DNA from: a cf. Phormidesmis sp. LEGE 11477
GTDB lineage: Bacteria; Cyanobacteriota; Cyanobacteriia; Phormidesmidales; Phormidesmidaceae
Assembly: GCF_015207105.1 (NCBI RefSeq)
Contig: NZ_JADEXO010000004.1
Span: 60,912-124,911 of the forward strand
Length of the DNA stretch: 64,000 bases
Direction: 5' to 3'
Shown here: in pieces, positions 1-8,735 of the stretch
Layout: each line of letters begins with the position of its first letter
Position numbering within the stretch: the first letter of the stretch is position 1
Position numbers and translations under genes: made by a program
Notes under the pieces: generated by a model
What the model was told of the DNA's origin: nothing
What the model saw: only the letters and a program-made list of their open reading frames with translations
Databases searched by the model: none

Positions 1-412
1 TGGTCGTTTGAAAGTACGCTTCAGTGAATGCCTGCATCCAGTCTTCGACCAGACCCGCCTCGATTGCCTTCAGTCGAGGATGCGCTTTGGCCTCTCTCAA
101 AAACACTTTGGTCAGCAGTGCCGCATCAGGCTTTCCCTGCTTTTGTAGCGGCTTTTTCAGTTCTGAAATAGCCGTCCCCCGAAACGCCTCACTCAAAAAG
201 CGATCAGTCCCCTTCAGTCCATCTCTCTCATAGGTCGCAAACAGCCTTGGCACCTTCCCATCAGCCTCACCGACCGCCTGGTTCAAAGCATCCTTAATCG
301 CAGAATCGCTCAGCTTGCGGTCAATCGCCTCGCCCAGCCCAGAACTCAGCTCAGACTTCGCCAAATCTAGCGCCAGCCCGCCAAAAAACTTTGCTATCAG
401 CGTTAATTCCAT
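1..412 (-). CDS. Unrecognised protein, N-terminal part (runs off the window)
   Basis: An uninterrupted reading frame starts with ATG at 410-412 on the minus strand and is still open at base 1, giving about 137 residues. It begins MELTLIAKFFGGLALDLAKS and contains no cysteine in this part. It is mostly helical-looking and charged (for example LFATYERDGLKGTDRFLSEAF). I do not recognise a family. The start resembles, only loosely, small helical N-terminal domains placed ahead of NTPase or repeat domains in large cyanobacterial proteins. It points away from nifD and is probably unrelated to nitrogen fixation, so it marks the left edge of the nif block. Coding is likely because of the long open frame and the codon use. 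Function is unknown. Confidence 0.6.
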   Translation of the reverse strand, partial: MELTLIAKFFGGLALDLAKSELSSGLGEAIDRKLSDSAIKDALNQAVGEADGKVPRLFATYERDGLKGTDRFLSEAFRGTAISELKKPLQKQGKPDAALLTKVFLREAKAHPRLKAIEAGLVEDWMQAFTEAYFQTT

Positions 413-506
413 ACCAGCCCAGCACTCTTCAAAAGCTGGCCCTATTATGACGTGCCTGCAGGCTATTCGCGTTAGTTCGGGTTAAGCAACTCACTGACTG
501 CTCATC

Positions 507-561
507 GCCTGAAGTAGATCCCCTCCTCGGAGGGATGGCACGTAGTGACGGGGTGGGTCGG
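507..561 (+). repeat. REP-like dispersed repeat, copy 1
   Basis: This element of about 55 bp begins GCCTGAAGTAGATCCCCTCC and ends GGGGTGGGTCGG. An inverted copy lies at 63921-63975. It has an internal CCCTCC/GGAGGG hairpin. It lies in the non-coding gap 413-680 upstream of nifD. The rest of that gap shows no other gene. It should hold the nifD promoter, but I see no sequence that I can name as one. Confidence 0.7.
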
Positions 562-680
562 TTCCCAAAGCAACTAACCAGCATTCAATATCCACGACTA
601 AAGCTAAACGCATACTGATTTAGCACCGCCGCTACTCCCATCCTAATCTCACAACTCCCTACACTTACTGAGAGGGCATT

Positions 681-2135
681 ATGACTACTGTAGAAGATAG
701 AAAAGATCTCATTGATGAGGTGCTAGAAGCGTACCCCGAGAAAGGTAAAAAGCGACGTTCCAAGCACCTCGGCGTTAAAGAAGCAGAAGCCTCTGACTGC
801 GGCGTTAAGTCTAATAAAAAATCTGTTCCCGGTGTAATGACTACTCGTGGCTGCGCCTATGCAGGAGCCAAAGGGGTAGTCTGGGGACCTGTCAAAGACA
901 TGATTCACATCAGCCACGGTCCGGTGGGCTGCGGCTACTATTCCTGGTCAGGTAGGCGCAATTATTACGTGGGTACCACCGGAGTCGATACCTTTGGTAC
1001 CATGCAGTTCACCTCTGACTTTCAAGAGAGAGACATTGTTTTTGGCGGTGACAAAAAGCTCAAGAAAATTATTGACGAACTCGAAGAACTCTTTCCCCTC
1101 AGTCAAGGCACCACAATTGAATCGGAATGTCCAGTAGGTCTAATTGGAGACGACATTGAAGCGGTTGCCAGAGAAAAAGCAAAAGAAACCGGTAAGCCCG
1201 TGATACCTGTTCGCTGCGAAGGCTTCCGAGGCGTTTCGCAATCGCTAGGTCATCACATTGCCAACGACACCGTGCGCGACTGGGTATTGCCCAAGGCCGA
1301 CGAATACCGCAAGCTGCCGAATGGCTTTGAGCCTGGCCCGTACGATGTCAACATTGTCGGTGACTACAATATTGGTGGTGACGCTTGGCCCAGTCGCAAG
1401 CTGATGGAAGATATGGGCCTGCGGGTAATCTCTCAGTTCTCTGGAGATGGCTCTTTTAATGAAGTGGTGATGGCACCTTTAGCTAAGCTCAACCTGATCC
1501 ACTGCTATCGCTCGATGAACTATATTTGCCGCTTCATGGAAGAGAAGTATGGCATTGGCTGGTTAGAGTACAACTTCTTTGGCCCCACGCAGATTGCCAA
1601 GTCGCTGCGAAAGATTGCGGCTCAGTTTGATGAAAAGATTCAGGCGCAAACCGAAGCAGTGATTGCCGCAAACCAAGCTCGCATGGACAGCATTGTTGCC
1701 AAGTATCGCCCCCGCCTAGAAGGTAAAACAGTGATGATGATGGTCGGTGGCTTGCGCCCTCGTCACGTCATCCCAGCTTTCACAGACTTAGGGATGAAAG
1801 TAATTGGCACAGGCTATGAATTTGGCCATGCTGATGACTACAAGCGCACTGCTGACTATGTCGAAGAAGGCACCTTGATCTATGACGACGTCAGCGGATT
1901 TGAGTTTGAAGAGTTTGCCAAAAAGCTTCAACCCGATCTAATTGCTGCTGGGATTAAAGAGAAGTACGTCTTCCAGAAAATGGCATTGCCTTTCCGCCAG
2001 ATGCACTCCTGGGATTATTCCGGTCCTTACCACGGCTATGAAGGATTTGAAGTCTTTGCCCGTGATATGGACTTGGCGATCAACAATCCTACCTGGTCGC
2101 TGATCAAAACCCCTTGGGAGACAGCAGCCGCTTGA
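681..2135 (+). CDS. nifD: Nitrogenase MoFe protein alpha chain NifD
   Basis: NifD is the alpha subunit of dinitrogenase and carries the FeMo-cofactor at which N2 is reduced. The 484-residue protein has the normal length. P-cluster ligands are visible at Cys58, Cys84 and Cys150. The cofactor ligands are Cys275 (LIHCYRSMN) and His442 ([11 protein letters not shown]), the same numbers as in Azotobacter. The Q187 and HH191-192 segment ([12 protein letters not shown]) that lines the cofactor pocket is intact. GAGAGGG lies upstream of the ATG as ribosome binding site. nifK follows after a 190-bp spacer. Unusually, nifH is not directly upstream; the next gene to the left is unrelated and on the other strand. 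There is no sign of an excision element in the gene. Confidence 0.98.
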   Translation: MTTVEDRKDLIDEVLEAYPEKGKKRRSKHLGVKEAEASDCGVKSNKKSVPGVMTTRGCAYAGAKGVVWGPVKDMIHISHGPVGCGYYSWSGRRNYYVGTTGVDTFGTMQFTSDFQERDIVFGGDKKLKKIIDELEELFPLSQGTTIESECPVGLIGDDIEAVAREKAKETGKPVIPVRCEGFRGVSQSLGHHIANDTVRDWVLPKADEYRKLPNGFEPGPYDVNIVGDYNIGGDAWPSRKLMEDMGLRVISQFSGDGSFNEVVMAPLAKLNLIHCYRSMNYICRFMEEKYGIGWLEYNFFGPTQIAKSLRKIAAQFDEKIQAQTEAVIAANQARMDSIVAKYRPRLEGKTVMMMVGGLRPRHVIPAFTDLGMKVIGTGYEFGHADDYKRTADYVEEGTLIYDDVSGFEFEEFAKKLQPDLIAAGIKEKYVFQKMALPFRQMHSWDYSGPYHGYEGFEVFARDMDLAINNPTWSLIKTPWETAAA

Positions 2136-2148
2136 CTATAAACGCTCC

Positions 2149-2174
2149 GGTGGGGGAGTCCTAAGCTCCCCGCC
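2149..2174 (+). other. Hairpin in the nifD-nifK spacer
   Basis: GGGGAG at 2153-2158 pairs with CTCCCC at 2166-2171, with further pairing outward, around a 7-nt loop. There is no T run after it, so it looks more like an mRNA-processing, stabilising or attenuating stem, or part of a REP-like repeat, than a full terminator. Confidence 0.5.
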
Positions 2175-2201
2175 TGCGGGCTGAGCGAAGCCGAAACCCA
2201 T

Positions 2202-2276
2202 ACTCGAATTCTTTTTACTCGAATTCTTTTTACTCGAATTCTTTTTACTCGAATTCTTTTTACTCGAATTCTCTTC
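2202..2276 (+). repeat. Five tandem 15-bp units between nifD and nifK
   Basis: The unit ACTCGAATTCTTTTT is repeated from 2202, 2217, 2232, 2247 and 2262. The first four are identical and the last is ACTCGAATTCTCTTC. The identity of the units suggests recent slippage expansion. The array ends about 50 bp before the nifK start, in the untranslated spacer. Confidence 0.95.
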
Positions 2277-2325
2277 GCACCTGAATTCTCTTTGTATAGA
2301 TTTTTCTCTCAAAAAGGAGAGCATC

Positions 2326-3930
2326 ATGACTGATAACCTTGACAATACTCAAAACACGCCCCCCACAGAACCTGTTGCCAATGAAGCCGAAGCTCCGGTG
2401 GGTGAGCCTGGTAAAGTCCAAGACCATTTCGATCTTTTTGTTAACGACGAGTACCAGGACTTGTTCGCCAACAAGCGCCAGTATGAAGGCGCGCACTCTC
2501 ATGAGAAAGTGGCTGAAGTCGCTGAATGGACAAAGTCTTGGGAGTATCGCGAAAAGAACTTTGAGCGGACCTCGCTGACTGTCAATCCGGCGAAAGCCTG
2601 TCAGCCCTTGGGCGCTTTATTTGTTGCTTCTGGCTTTGAGGGCACATTGCCTTACAGCCACGGTTCGCAGGGCTGCGTCGCTTATTTTCGCACCCACCTT
2701 ACTCGCAACTACAAAGAGCCCTTTCAGGCAGTCTCTTCTTCTATGACCGAAGATGCCGCCGTATTTGGTGGCCTAGCCAACATGAAGCTAGGGCTGGAGA
2801 ATGCCTACAAGCTGTACAATCCTAAGATGATTGCGCTGTGTACAACCTGCATGGCAGAAGTCATCGGAGATGACCTGGGTGCATTCGTGACCACCTCCAA
2901 GCAAGAAGGTCATATTCCAGAAGAGCTGCCAGTGCCCTTCGCTCATACCCCTAGCTTTGTCGGCTCCCACATCACCGGATACGACAATATGCTGAAAAGC
3001 ATCCTAAACACGCTAACTAAAGACAAGAAAGCTGACACTACCAACGGCAAGTTCAACTTTAACCTGGGCTTTGATCCATACATCGGCAACATCCGCGAGC
3101 TAAAGCGAATTCTAGGTTTGTTCGGCATCGACTACACCATCCTCTCTGATAATTCAGATACATTTGATTCTCCTAATACTGGCGAATTCAAAATGTACAA
3201 CGGGCTAACCACGTTGGCAGATACCGCCGATTCGATCAATGCCGAAGGCACGTTCTTCTTCCAGAAGTACACCACGCCAAAAACGCAAGAGACCATTACC
3301 AAAACTTGGGATCAAAAAACCTACAACTTCCGTCCCTTTGGCATCAAAGGAACAGACGAGTTCTTGATGAATCTCTCTGCGATTACTGGTAAGCCAATTC
3401 CTCAAGAGCTTCAGCAGGAAAGGGGCCGCGCTGTCGATGCATTGACTGACTCACAAGCTTGGATTCACGGCAAGCGAGTCGCGCTCTACGGCGATCCTGA
3501 CCATGTGTTCAATCTCACTCAGTTCTTGTTGGAGATGGGCGCTGAGCCAGTGCATATCGTAGTCACCAACTCGAACACAGACTTTGAGGCTGAACTGAGT
3601 GAGGTGCTAACCAACAGTCCTTACGGCCAAGATGCCACTATCTGGGGCAAGAAGGATCTGTGGCACCTGCGATCGCTCATGTTCACTGAGCCAGTGGACC
3701 TGCTAATCGGCAACTCCTACGGCAAGTATCTATGGCGTGACACAGGCACACCGCTAGTTCGCATTGGCTATCCGATCTTCGATCGGCACCACATGCACCG
3801 CTACGCCACCTTGGGCTATCAAGGCGCGATCAACCAGTTCAACTGGATCATCAACACCATCCTCGATGAACTCGATCGCCAGACCAATGTACCAGCGAAG
3901 ACAGATATCTCCTTCGATCTAATTCGCTAG
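2326..3930 (+). CDS. nifK: Nitrogenase MoFe protein beta chain NifK
   Basis: NifK is the beta subunit of dinitrogenase and shares the P-cluster with NifD. The P-cluster cysteines are Cys92, Cys117 and Cys175 (LCTTCMAEVIGDD), with the same spacing (25 and 58 residues) as in Azotobacter. The ATG is preceded by AAAAAGGAG, a strong ribosome binding site. At 534 residues it is about 20 residues longer than typical cyanobacterial NifK. The extra residues are an Asn/Thr/Pro/Glu-rich N-terminal tail before the conserved DHFDLF segment. A hairpin follows the stop codon. Confidence 0.98.
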   Translation: MTDNLDNTQNTPPTEPVANEAEAPVGEPGKVQDHFDLFVNDEYQDLFANKRQYEGAHSHEKVAEVAEWTKSWEYREKNFERTSLTVNPAKACQPLGALFVASGFEGTLPYSHGSQGCVAYFRTHLTRNYKEPFQAVSSSMTEDAAVFGGLANMKLGLENAYKLYNPKMIALCTTCMAEVIGDDLGAFVTTSKQEGHIPEELPVPFAHTPSFVGSHITGYDNMLKSILNTLTKDKKADTTNGKFNFNLGFDPYIGNIRELKRILGLFGIDYTILSDNSDTFDSPNTGEFKMYNGLTTLADTADSINAEGTFFFQKYTTPKTQETITKTWDQKTYNFRPFGIKGTDEFLMNLSAITGKPIPQELQQERGRAVDALTDSQAWIHGKRVALYGDPDHVFNLTQFLLEMGAEPVHIVVTNSNTDFEAELSEVLTNSPYGQDATIWGKKDLWHLRSLMFTEPVDLLIGNSYGKYLWRDTGTPLVRIGYPIFDRHHMHRYATLGYQGAINQFNWIINTILDELDRQTNVPAKTDISFDLIR

Positions 3931-3939
3931 ATACAAACA

Positions 3940-3979
3940 GGGGAGTAGACACACTAGGAACTCCTTTTCACTACTCCCC
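3940..3979 (+). terminator. Hairpin after nifK (weak terminator or mRNA 3' end)
   Basis: GGGGAGTAG at 3940-3948 is perfectly complementary to CTACTCCCC at 3971-3979, with a 22-nt loop. There is no clear T tract, so full termination is uncertain; it may set the expression ratio between nifDK and the genes downstream. Confidence 0.5.
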
Positions 3980-4007
3980 ATTCATCATTCATCATTCATC
4001 ATTCATC
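3980..4007 (+). repeat. Four tandem heptamers (ATTCATC)
   Basis: ATTCATC is repeated four times without gaps, immediately after the nifK hairpin. Seven-base tandem repeats of this kind (STRR) are known from cyanobacterial intergenic DNA. Confidence 0.9.
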
Positions 4008-4032
4008 GTTCCTACTTCATCCTTCTCTTCCC

Positions 4033-4326
4033 ATGCGCCTTAGTGAAGAAATCGAAATTGATTCCGCCCCTAGCTTTGAATTAGGTAGCCGCGTGAAAAT
4101 TCTCAAGAAAATTCGCAACGATGGCACTTTCCCCGGCAAAGACAAAGGAGCACTGCTCGCTAAGCCAGGCGACATTGGTTTTATTGTCAGCATTGGCACT
4201 TACCTACAAAGAGCCTATATCTACTCGGTTCATTTTCTCGAATCCAACCAGGTGGTTGGCTGTCTAGGCCGCGAGCTAGAGCTAGCCGAAGATTGGCCAC
4301 CGCTGATCGAACAAGAAGACTGGTAA
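4033..4326 (+). CDS. nifZ: NifZ, nitrogenase maturation protein
   Basis: A 97-residue protein with the NifZ signature KILKKIRNDGTFPGKDKG followed by GDIGFIVSIGTYLQRAYIYSVHFLES, the hallmark of the family. In other diazotrophs NifZ helps mature the second P-cluster of the MoFe protein. It sits between nifK and nifEN. The start chosen is the ATG at 4033; the ribosome binding site is not obvious. Confidence 0.93.
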   Translation: MRLSEEIEIDSAPSFELGSRVKILKKIRNDGTFPGKDKGALLAKPGDIGFIVSIGTYLQRAYIYSVHFLESNQVVGCLGRELELAEDWPPLIEQEDW

Positions 4327-4386
4327 AAGCTTTCATCTTGTTCATCTTTTCCCCTCACACGTTTTCTCACACTCGGAGGTAGTCTC

Positions 4387-4662
4387 ATGAGTTTCCTACC
4401 CTCACCCTTCAAACCATCCACTTTACTAGTCCATCCGCTAGCGCCTGTGCGAACGTGGCTAAACGCCCTCGAAGTTCATAACGTCCGCCTTGCCCAGTGG
4501 GTTTGTCGGCTGGTGCCCAATACCTGCTCTAGCGGACATGACCTGATCTTGTTGGGTCACTGCCTGCACGTGCCATCTTTGTGTGAGGTCAATCCGCTAG
4601 CAGATGAACTGGTCGATCTTCGCTTTCGGGCGGCTGACTTCTTGTATGAACAGGGTGTATAA
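4387..4662 (+). CDS. Mo-dependent nitrogenase C-terminal-like protein (PF06967 type)
   Basis: A 91-residue protein of a cyanobacterial family named after the Mo-nitrogenase C-terminus. Typical features are PLAPVRTWLNALEVHNVRLAQW, two cysteines near CSSGHD and CEVNPLADELVDLRFRAADFL. The family has no established function and also occurs outside nif clusters. ATG is preceded by CTCGGAGG. The gene ends one codon short of nifEN, so the two are probably co-translated. Confidence 0.8.
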   Translation: MSFLPSPFKPSTLLVHPLAPVRTWLNALEVHNVRLAQWVCRLVPNTCSSGHDLILLGHCLHVPSLCEVNPLADELVDLRFRAADFLYEQGV

Positions 4663-4664
4663 CC

Positions 4665-7481
4665 ATGAAAATGAGCGCTGGCAAAATCAATGAACTCCTG
4701 ACCCAGCCGGGCTGTGAACATAATCATAAAAAAGGCGAAAAAGGTAAGAACAAAGCTTGCCAACAAACGGCCCAGCCCGGCGCAGCGCAAGGGGGATGTG
4801 CCTTCGATGGTGCCAGTATTGCACTGGTGCCCATCACCGACGTAGCCCACCTCGTACATGGCCCCATCGCCTGTTCAGGAAATTCGTGGGGCTCTCGGGG
4901 TAGCCTATCCTCTGGCCCAATGATCTACAAAATGGGCTTTACCACCGACCTCAGTGAGAACGACATTATCTTCGGCGGAGAAAAGAAGCTCTACAAAGCC
5001 ATTCACGAGGTTAAGTCACGCTACAGTCCGGCGGCGGTGTTTGTCTATCTTACCTGCGTCACAGCGCTCATTGGCGATGACTTAGAGGCAGTCTGTCAGG
5101 CCGCGAGTGAGACGTTTGACATTCCGGTTGTCCCTGTCACCTCGCCAGGGTTTGTCGGCAGTAAAAATCTGGGCAATCGGATCGGCGGAGAGGCGTTGCT
5201 AGAGCATGTCGTCGGCACCGAGGAACCAGAGCATATTACGCCCTATGACATCAACCTAATTGGCGAGTACAACATCGCCGGAGAGATGTGGGGCATACTG
5301 CCCCTGTTGGAAAAGCTAGGCGTTCGCGTTCTCTCTAAGATTACAGGGGATGCTCGCTATCACGAAGTTGCCTGCGCCCACCGGGCCAAGCTTAACGTGA
5401 TGATCTGTTCTAAAGCGCTCATTAACATGGCGCATAAGATGGAGGAGCGCTATGGCATTCCCTACATCGAAGAATCAATCTACGGCGTAGAAGATGTCAA
5501 TCGCCTGCTGCGAAATGTTACAGCTAAGCTGGGTGATACCGAGTTGCAAACTAGAGCCGAACGTCTGATCCAGGCCGAAACTGCCAAGCTCGATCAGGCA
5601 CTAGCGCCCTATCGGCAGCGGCTGAAAGGCAAGCGCATTGTGCTATATACGGGCGGTGTCAAAAGCTGGTCGATTATCTCGGCGGCAAAAGATTTAGGTG
5701 TCGATGTTGTTGCGACTAGCTCTAAAAAAAGTACAGAAGAAGATAAAGCCCGCATCAAAAAGCTGCTGGGTACTGGTGGCATCATGATGGACAAAGGCAA
5801 TGCCAAAAAACTTTTGGAGGTAATCGCCAAAACCAATGCTGACATGCTGATTGCCGGGGGACGCAACCAGTACACAGCCCTAAAAGCAAGAATTCCATTT
5901 TTAGATATTAACCAGGAACGTCATCATCCCTATGCAGGCTATGTCGGCATGGTGGAAATGGCCAAAGAGCTAGATGGCGCACTGCATAGTCCAATTTGGC
6001 AGCAGGTGCGATCGCCCGCCCCCTGGGATCTCACACAAACCTCTACCCCCTCTACTTCCCCTCATTCACCGGCAACGCCTACAACAGTTCTCGCCCGTCG
6101 CAAATCCGTTGCCGTCAACCCGCTTAAACAGAGCCAACCGCTCGGTGCGGCCCTTGCCTACCTGGGCATCAAAGGCATGATGCCACTGCTGCACGGCTCT
6201 CAAGGCTGCACCGCCTTTGCGAAGGTGATGCTGGTGCGACACTTTAGAGAAGCAATTCCGCTGTCAACCACGGCAATGACCGAAGTGACTACTATTTTGG
6301 GGGGTGAAGATAATATAGAAACCGCTATCTTGACGCTAATAGAAAAGTCAAATCCCGAGATTGTTGGACTGTGTACAACTGGGCTAACGGAAACTCGCGG
6401 AGACGATATGCAAGGGATCTTGAAAGGATTGCGCGATCGCAATCCAAAAATCGCCACCCTGCCTATTGCCTATGCCTCAACCCCCGACTTTAAAGGCGCT
6501 CTCCAAGATGGATACGCAGCTGCAGTTGAGGCGATTGTTCGAGATATTCCATCAGGCGATCGCACTCAAGATAGACAGATCGATGGCTCAACTGACGGTT
6601 CAGACGATCCCTTCTACAGCTACGCAATGCCAGGGCTGCCGTCTCAAGTAACTGTGCTAGCGGGTCCCGCGCTGGCTCCCGGCGATGCACAAGCCATCAA
6701 AGACATGGTAAAAGCTTTTGGGCTCAATCCTGTTGTCTTGCCCGATCTTTCCACCTCGCTTGACGGCCACCTGACCGATAGCAGCTACGCTGGCAACACT
6801 AGTGGCGGCACTTCTATTAACCAAATAAAATCTCTCAATACTTCGGCCTTTACCCTAGCGATAGGCCACAGCATGAAGCTAGCTGCCGAGATTCTACAGC
6901 AGCGATTTGGCACCGAATTCAAGCTGTTTGATACTCTCACCGGACTATCAGCCGTCGATAGCTTTGTGCAAACGCTCAGCGAGATTAGCAATCGGCCTGT
7001 GCCTGAAAAGTTCCGTCAGCAGCGGCGTCAACTTCAAGATGCCATTCTCGATGCCCACTTCTTCTTTGGACATAAGCAAGTGGCGTTAGCGCTAGAGCCT
7101 GACTTGCTACATAGCCTGGCCTGGTGGCTCACCACGATGGGAGCCGAAGTTCAAGCTGCCGTCACAACAACAAAGTCAAAATTGTTGAAAAATCTGCCCG
7201 TTGATACCGTCACCATCGGCGATCTAGAAGATTTTGAAGAACTGGCTCAAGGGTCGGATTTATTAATTGCTGGCTCTAGCGCTAAATCCATCGCTCAACG
7301 GTTAGATATTCCCCTCTATCGTATGGGCTTTCCAATCTTTGACCGCCTAGGCAATGGCCACCGCTGTAGCGTGAGCTACGACGGTACTACCCGGCTGCTA
7401 TTCGATATTGGCAACATCTTTATGGCAGCCGATGAAGCCCATGCCCATGCTCAAGTTCACACTTGGCGAGAGGGACTGTAG
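4665..7481 (+). CDS. nifEN: Fused NifE-NifN, FeMo-cofactor assembly scaffold
   Basis: One 938-residue frame carries NifE (about 1-455) and NifN (about 479-938). NifEN is the scaffold on which the NifB-cofactor is turned into FeMo-co. The NifE part has the Fe-S cysteines Cys45, Cys70 and Cys131 and the cofactor-site Cys248 (VMICSK). The NifN part has Cys515 (GSQGCTAFAK), equivalent to the fourth cluster ligand, and the NifN-type motif GLCTTGLTETRGDD. The linker, about 456-478, is rich in Ser, Thr and Pro. The coding sequence shows no stop or frameshift at the junction, so this is a true gene fusion. Fused nifEN genes are known in some cyanobacterial nif clusters. Start is ATG 4665, or ATG 4671 two codons later. 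Confidence 0.96.
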   Translation: MKMSAGKINELLTQPGCEHNHKKGEKGKNKACQQTAQPGAAQGGCAFDGASIALVPITDVAHLVHGPIACSGNSWGSRGSLSSGPMIYKMGFTTDLSENDIIFGGEKKLYKAIHEVKSRYSPAAVFVYLTCVTALIGDDLEAVCQAASETFDIPVVPVTSPGFVGSKNLGNRIGGEALLEHVVGTEEPEHITPYDINLIGEYNIAGEMWGILPLLEKLGVRVLSKITGDARYHEVACAHRAKLNVMICSKALINMAHKMEERYGIPYIEESIYGVEDVNRLLRNVTAKLGDTELQTRAERLIQAETAKLDQALAPYRQRLKGKRIVLYTGGVKSWSIISAAKDLGVDVVATSSKKSTEEDKARIKKLLGTGGIMMDKGNAKKLLEVIAKTNADMLIAGGRNQYTALKARIPFLDINQERHHPYAGYVGMVEMAKELDGALHSPIWQQVRSPAPWDLTQTSTPSTSPHSPATPTTVLARRKSVAVNPLKQSQPLGAALAYLGIKGMMPLLHGSQGCTAFAKVMLVRHFREAIPLSTTAMTEVTTILGGEDNIETAILTLIEKSNPEIVGLCTTGLTETRGDDMQGILKGLRDRNPKIATLPIAYASTPDFKGALQDGYAAAVEAIVRDIPSGDRTQDRQIDGSTDGSDDPFYSYAMPGLPSQVTVLAGPALAPGDAQAIKDMVKAFGLNPVVLPDLSTSLDGHLTDSSYAGNTSGGTSINQIKSLNTSAFTLAIGHSMKLAAEILQQRFGTEFKLFDTLTGLSAVDSFVQTLSEISNRPVPEKFRQQRRQLQDAILDAHFFFGHKQVALALEPDLLHSLAWWLTTMGAEVQAAVTTTKSKLLKNLPVDTVTIGDLEDFEELAQGSDLLIAGSSAKSIAQRLDIPLYRMGFPIFDRLGNGHRCSVSYDGTTRLLFDIGNIFMAADEAHAHAQVHTWREGL

Positions 7482-7585
7482 AAAAAGAACCACAGAAGAG
7501 ATCTAAAAGATCTAAAAAGGTCTGAAGAAAATTAGAGAAAAGCTCACAAACCCTGTAGATAATCTTGCAAAAAGGAGACAATTCT

Positions 7586-8029
7586 ATGAAAGTTGCATTC
7601 GCTACTAGCGATTCTGTTCATATCGATGCCCATTTTGGCTCGGCCAAACAGATCGATGTCTATGAAATAAATACCGAAGGGTCTAGCTTTGTAGAGGCGC
7701 TTACCTTTGGCGGCAATCTTGACCAAGACGGCAATGAAGACAAGCTAGCACCCAAACTCAAAGCGCTAGCAGGCTGCACGATTGTCTACGTGGCTACCAT
7801 CGGTGGCGGCGCGGCGGCGCGGCTAATAGGACGCAACATCGTACCGATCAAACCTCAAACTGAAAATGCCGACATTCAAGAGCTGCTGGTTCGCCTGGTG
7901 CAGACGCTTCAGGGTAGCCCGCCGCCTTGGCTAAGAAAAGCGCTACTCAAAGGTCAACCAGACAAGACTCTGGCTAAAGATAAGTTCGAAGATACGATCA
8001 ACACTGTTGTGGAGGAGATTGTAGTATGA
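7586..8029 (+). CDS. nifX: NifX, FeMo-co precursor carrier
   Basis: A 147-residue NifX/NifB-C-terminal family protein (MKVAFATSD, HFGSAKQIDVYEI, IGGGAAARLIGRNI). NifX binds the NifB-cofactor or FeMo-co precursors and passes them to or from NifEN. The ATG at 7586 is chosen because AAAAGGAG lies at the right distance upstream; a TTG at 7565 would place that site inside the coding region. It follows nifEN after about 100 bp and overlaps the next gene by the four bases ATGA. Confidence 0.93.
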   Translation: MKVAFATSDSVHIDAHFGSAKQIDVYEINTEGSSFVEALTFGGNLDQDGNEDKLAPKLKALAGCTIVYVATIGGGAAARLIGRNIVPIKPQTENADIQELLVRLVQTLQGSPPPWLRKALLKGQPDKTLAKDKFEDTINTVVEEIVV

Positions 8030-8502
8030 GTTCTGCAGTTACAGCCGATTTGGATCCGGCAGTTGTGATCGATAGCTCCGCTTTGCTAAAAGCCTTAGTT
8101 CAACAGATTCGAGCCAACGATGCCTATGGCACCTACCGTCATTGGGCAGATGAGCTTTTGATCAAACCCTATATTCTCTCTAAAAAAGAACGGCGAGCGA
8201 TCTCTGTAGAAGGAGAGGTCGATCCGCTCACCTTATCGCGAATTCTTGCTTTTTATCGTGCGATCGCCATCCGCATTGAAACTGAAACTGGACAGCTCTC
8301 TCAAGTTGTCGTCGATCTTAGCCACGAAGGCTTTGGCTGGGCCCTGGTCTTCTCTGGCCGCCTTATTCTCGTTTCCAAAACTTTGAGAGATACCCACCGA
8401 TTCGGCTTCGATTCTCTAGAAAAACTTAGCGCTGAAGGCGAGAAGCTGGTCAAAAAAGGCGTTGATTTAGCCCAGCGCTTCCCCGAAGTTTGCGACGTTT
8501 AA
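8026..8502 (+). CDS. NifX-associated protein (DUF269)
   Basis: A 158-residue protein of the DUF269 family, found next to nifX across diazotrophs. Recognisable segments are LVQQIRANDAYGTYRHW, LLIKPYILSKKERR and the C-terminal FGFDSLEKLSAEGEKLVKKG. The molecular role is unknown, though it is thought to act with NifX in cofactor trafficking. The ATGA overlap with nifX indicates translational coupling. Confidence 0.92.
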   Translation: MSSAVTADLDPAVVIDSSALLKALVQQIRANDAYGTYRHWADELLIKPYILSKKERRAISVEGEVDPLTLSRILAFYRAIAIRIETETGQLSQVVVDLSHEGFGWALVFSGRLILVSKTLRDTHRFGFDSLEKLSAEGEKLVKKGVDLAQRFPEVCDV

Positions 8503-8558
8503 AGATCGAAAATTAAATAATTTGTCCAAGCTATTGCTTCTTGGCACCCTCACCCCAG

Positions 8559-8615
8559 CCCTCTCCCAAAGGGCGAGGGAGCTAGATCCGGCCCCCTTCT
8601 CCTCCGGGAGAAGGG
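8559..8615 (+). repeat. Double-hairpin REP-like element
   Basis: Two stem-loops lie side by side: CCCTCTCCC (8559-8567) with GGGCGAGGG (8571-8579, one mismatch), and CCCTTCTCC (8594-8602) with GGAGAAGGG (8607-8615). The surrounding text (CACCCTCACCCCAGCCC... TTGGGGATTAGGG) is typical of dispersed bacterial REP-like repeats. It splits the nif operon between the DUF269 and DUF683 genes. Confidence 0.75.
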
Positions 8616-8735
8616 TTGGGGATTAGGGCTCGGAAACTGTACATCTTGTTTGATTCTTGATCCTAAGCTAGATACAACCCAAATTTTTTGGTTTATCTCT
8701 TCTGTTTATTCATTACGACGCTCACGCTTACTGCC

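Noticed and set aside
413..680. NtcA-binding site (GTA-N8-TAC) upstream of nifD
   Set aside because: No clear match found by eye in the gap.
681..2135. nifD excision element as in heterocystous cyanobacteria
   Set aside because: nifD is continuous and full length with all ligands; no xisA-like recombinase gene in the window.
2202..2276. Tandem repeat considered as a CRISPR array
   Set aside because: The 15-bp units are contiguous with no unique spacers and there are no cas genes in the window.
2136..2345. Minus-strand frame encoding KNSSK repeats
   Set aside because: It is produced by the 15-bp tandem repeat being a multiple of three; no ribosome binding site and it lies antisense in the nifD-nifK spacer.
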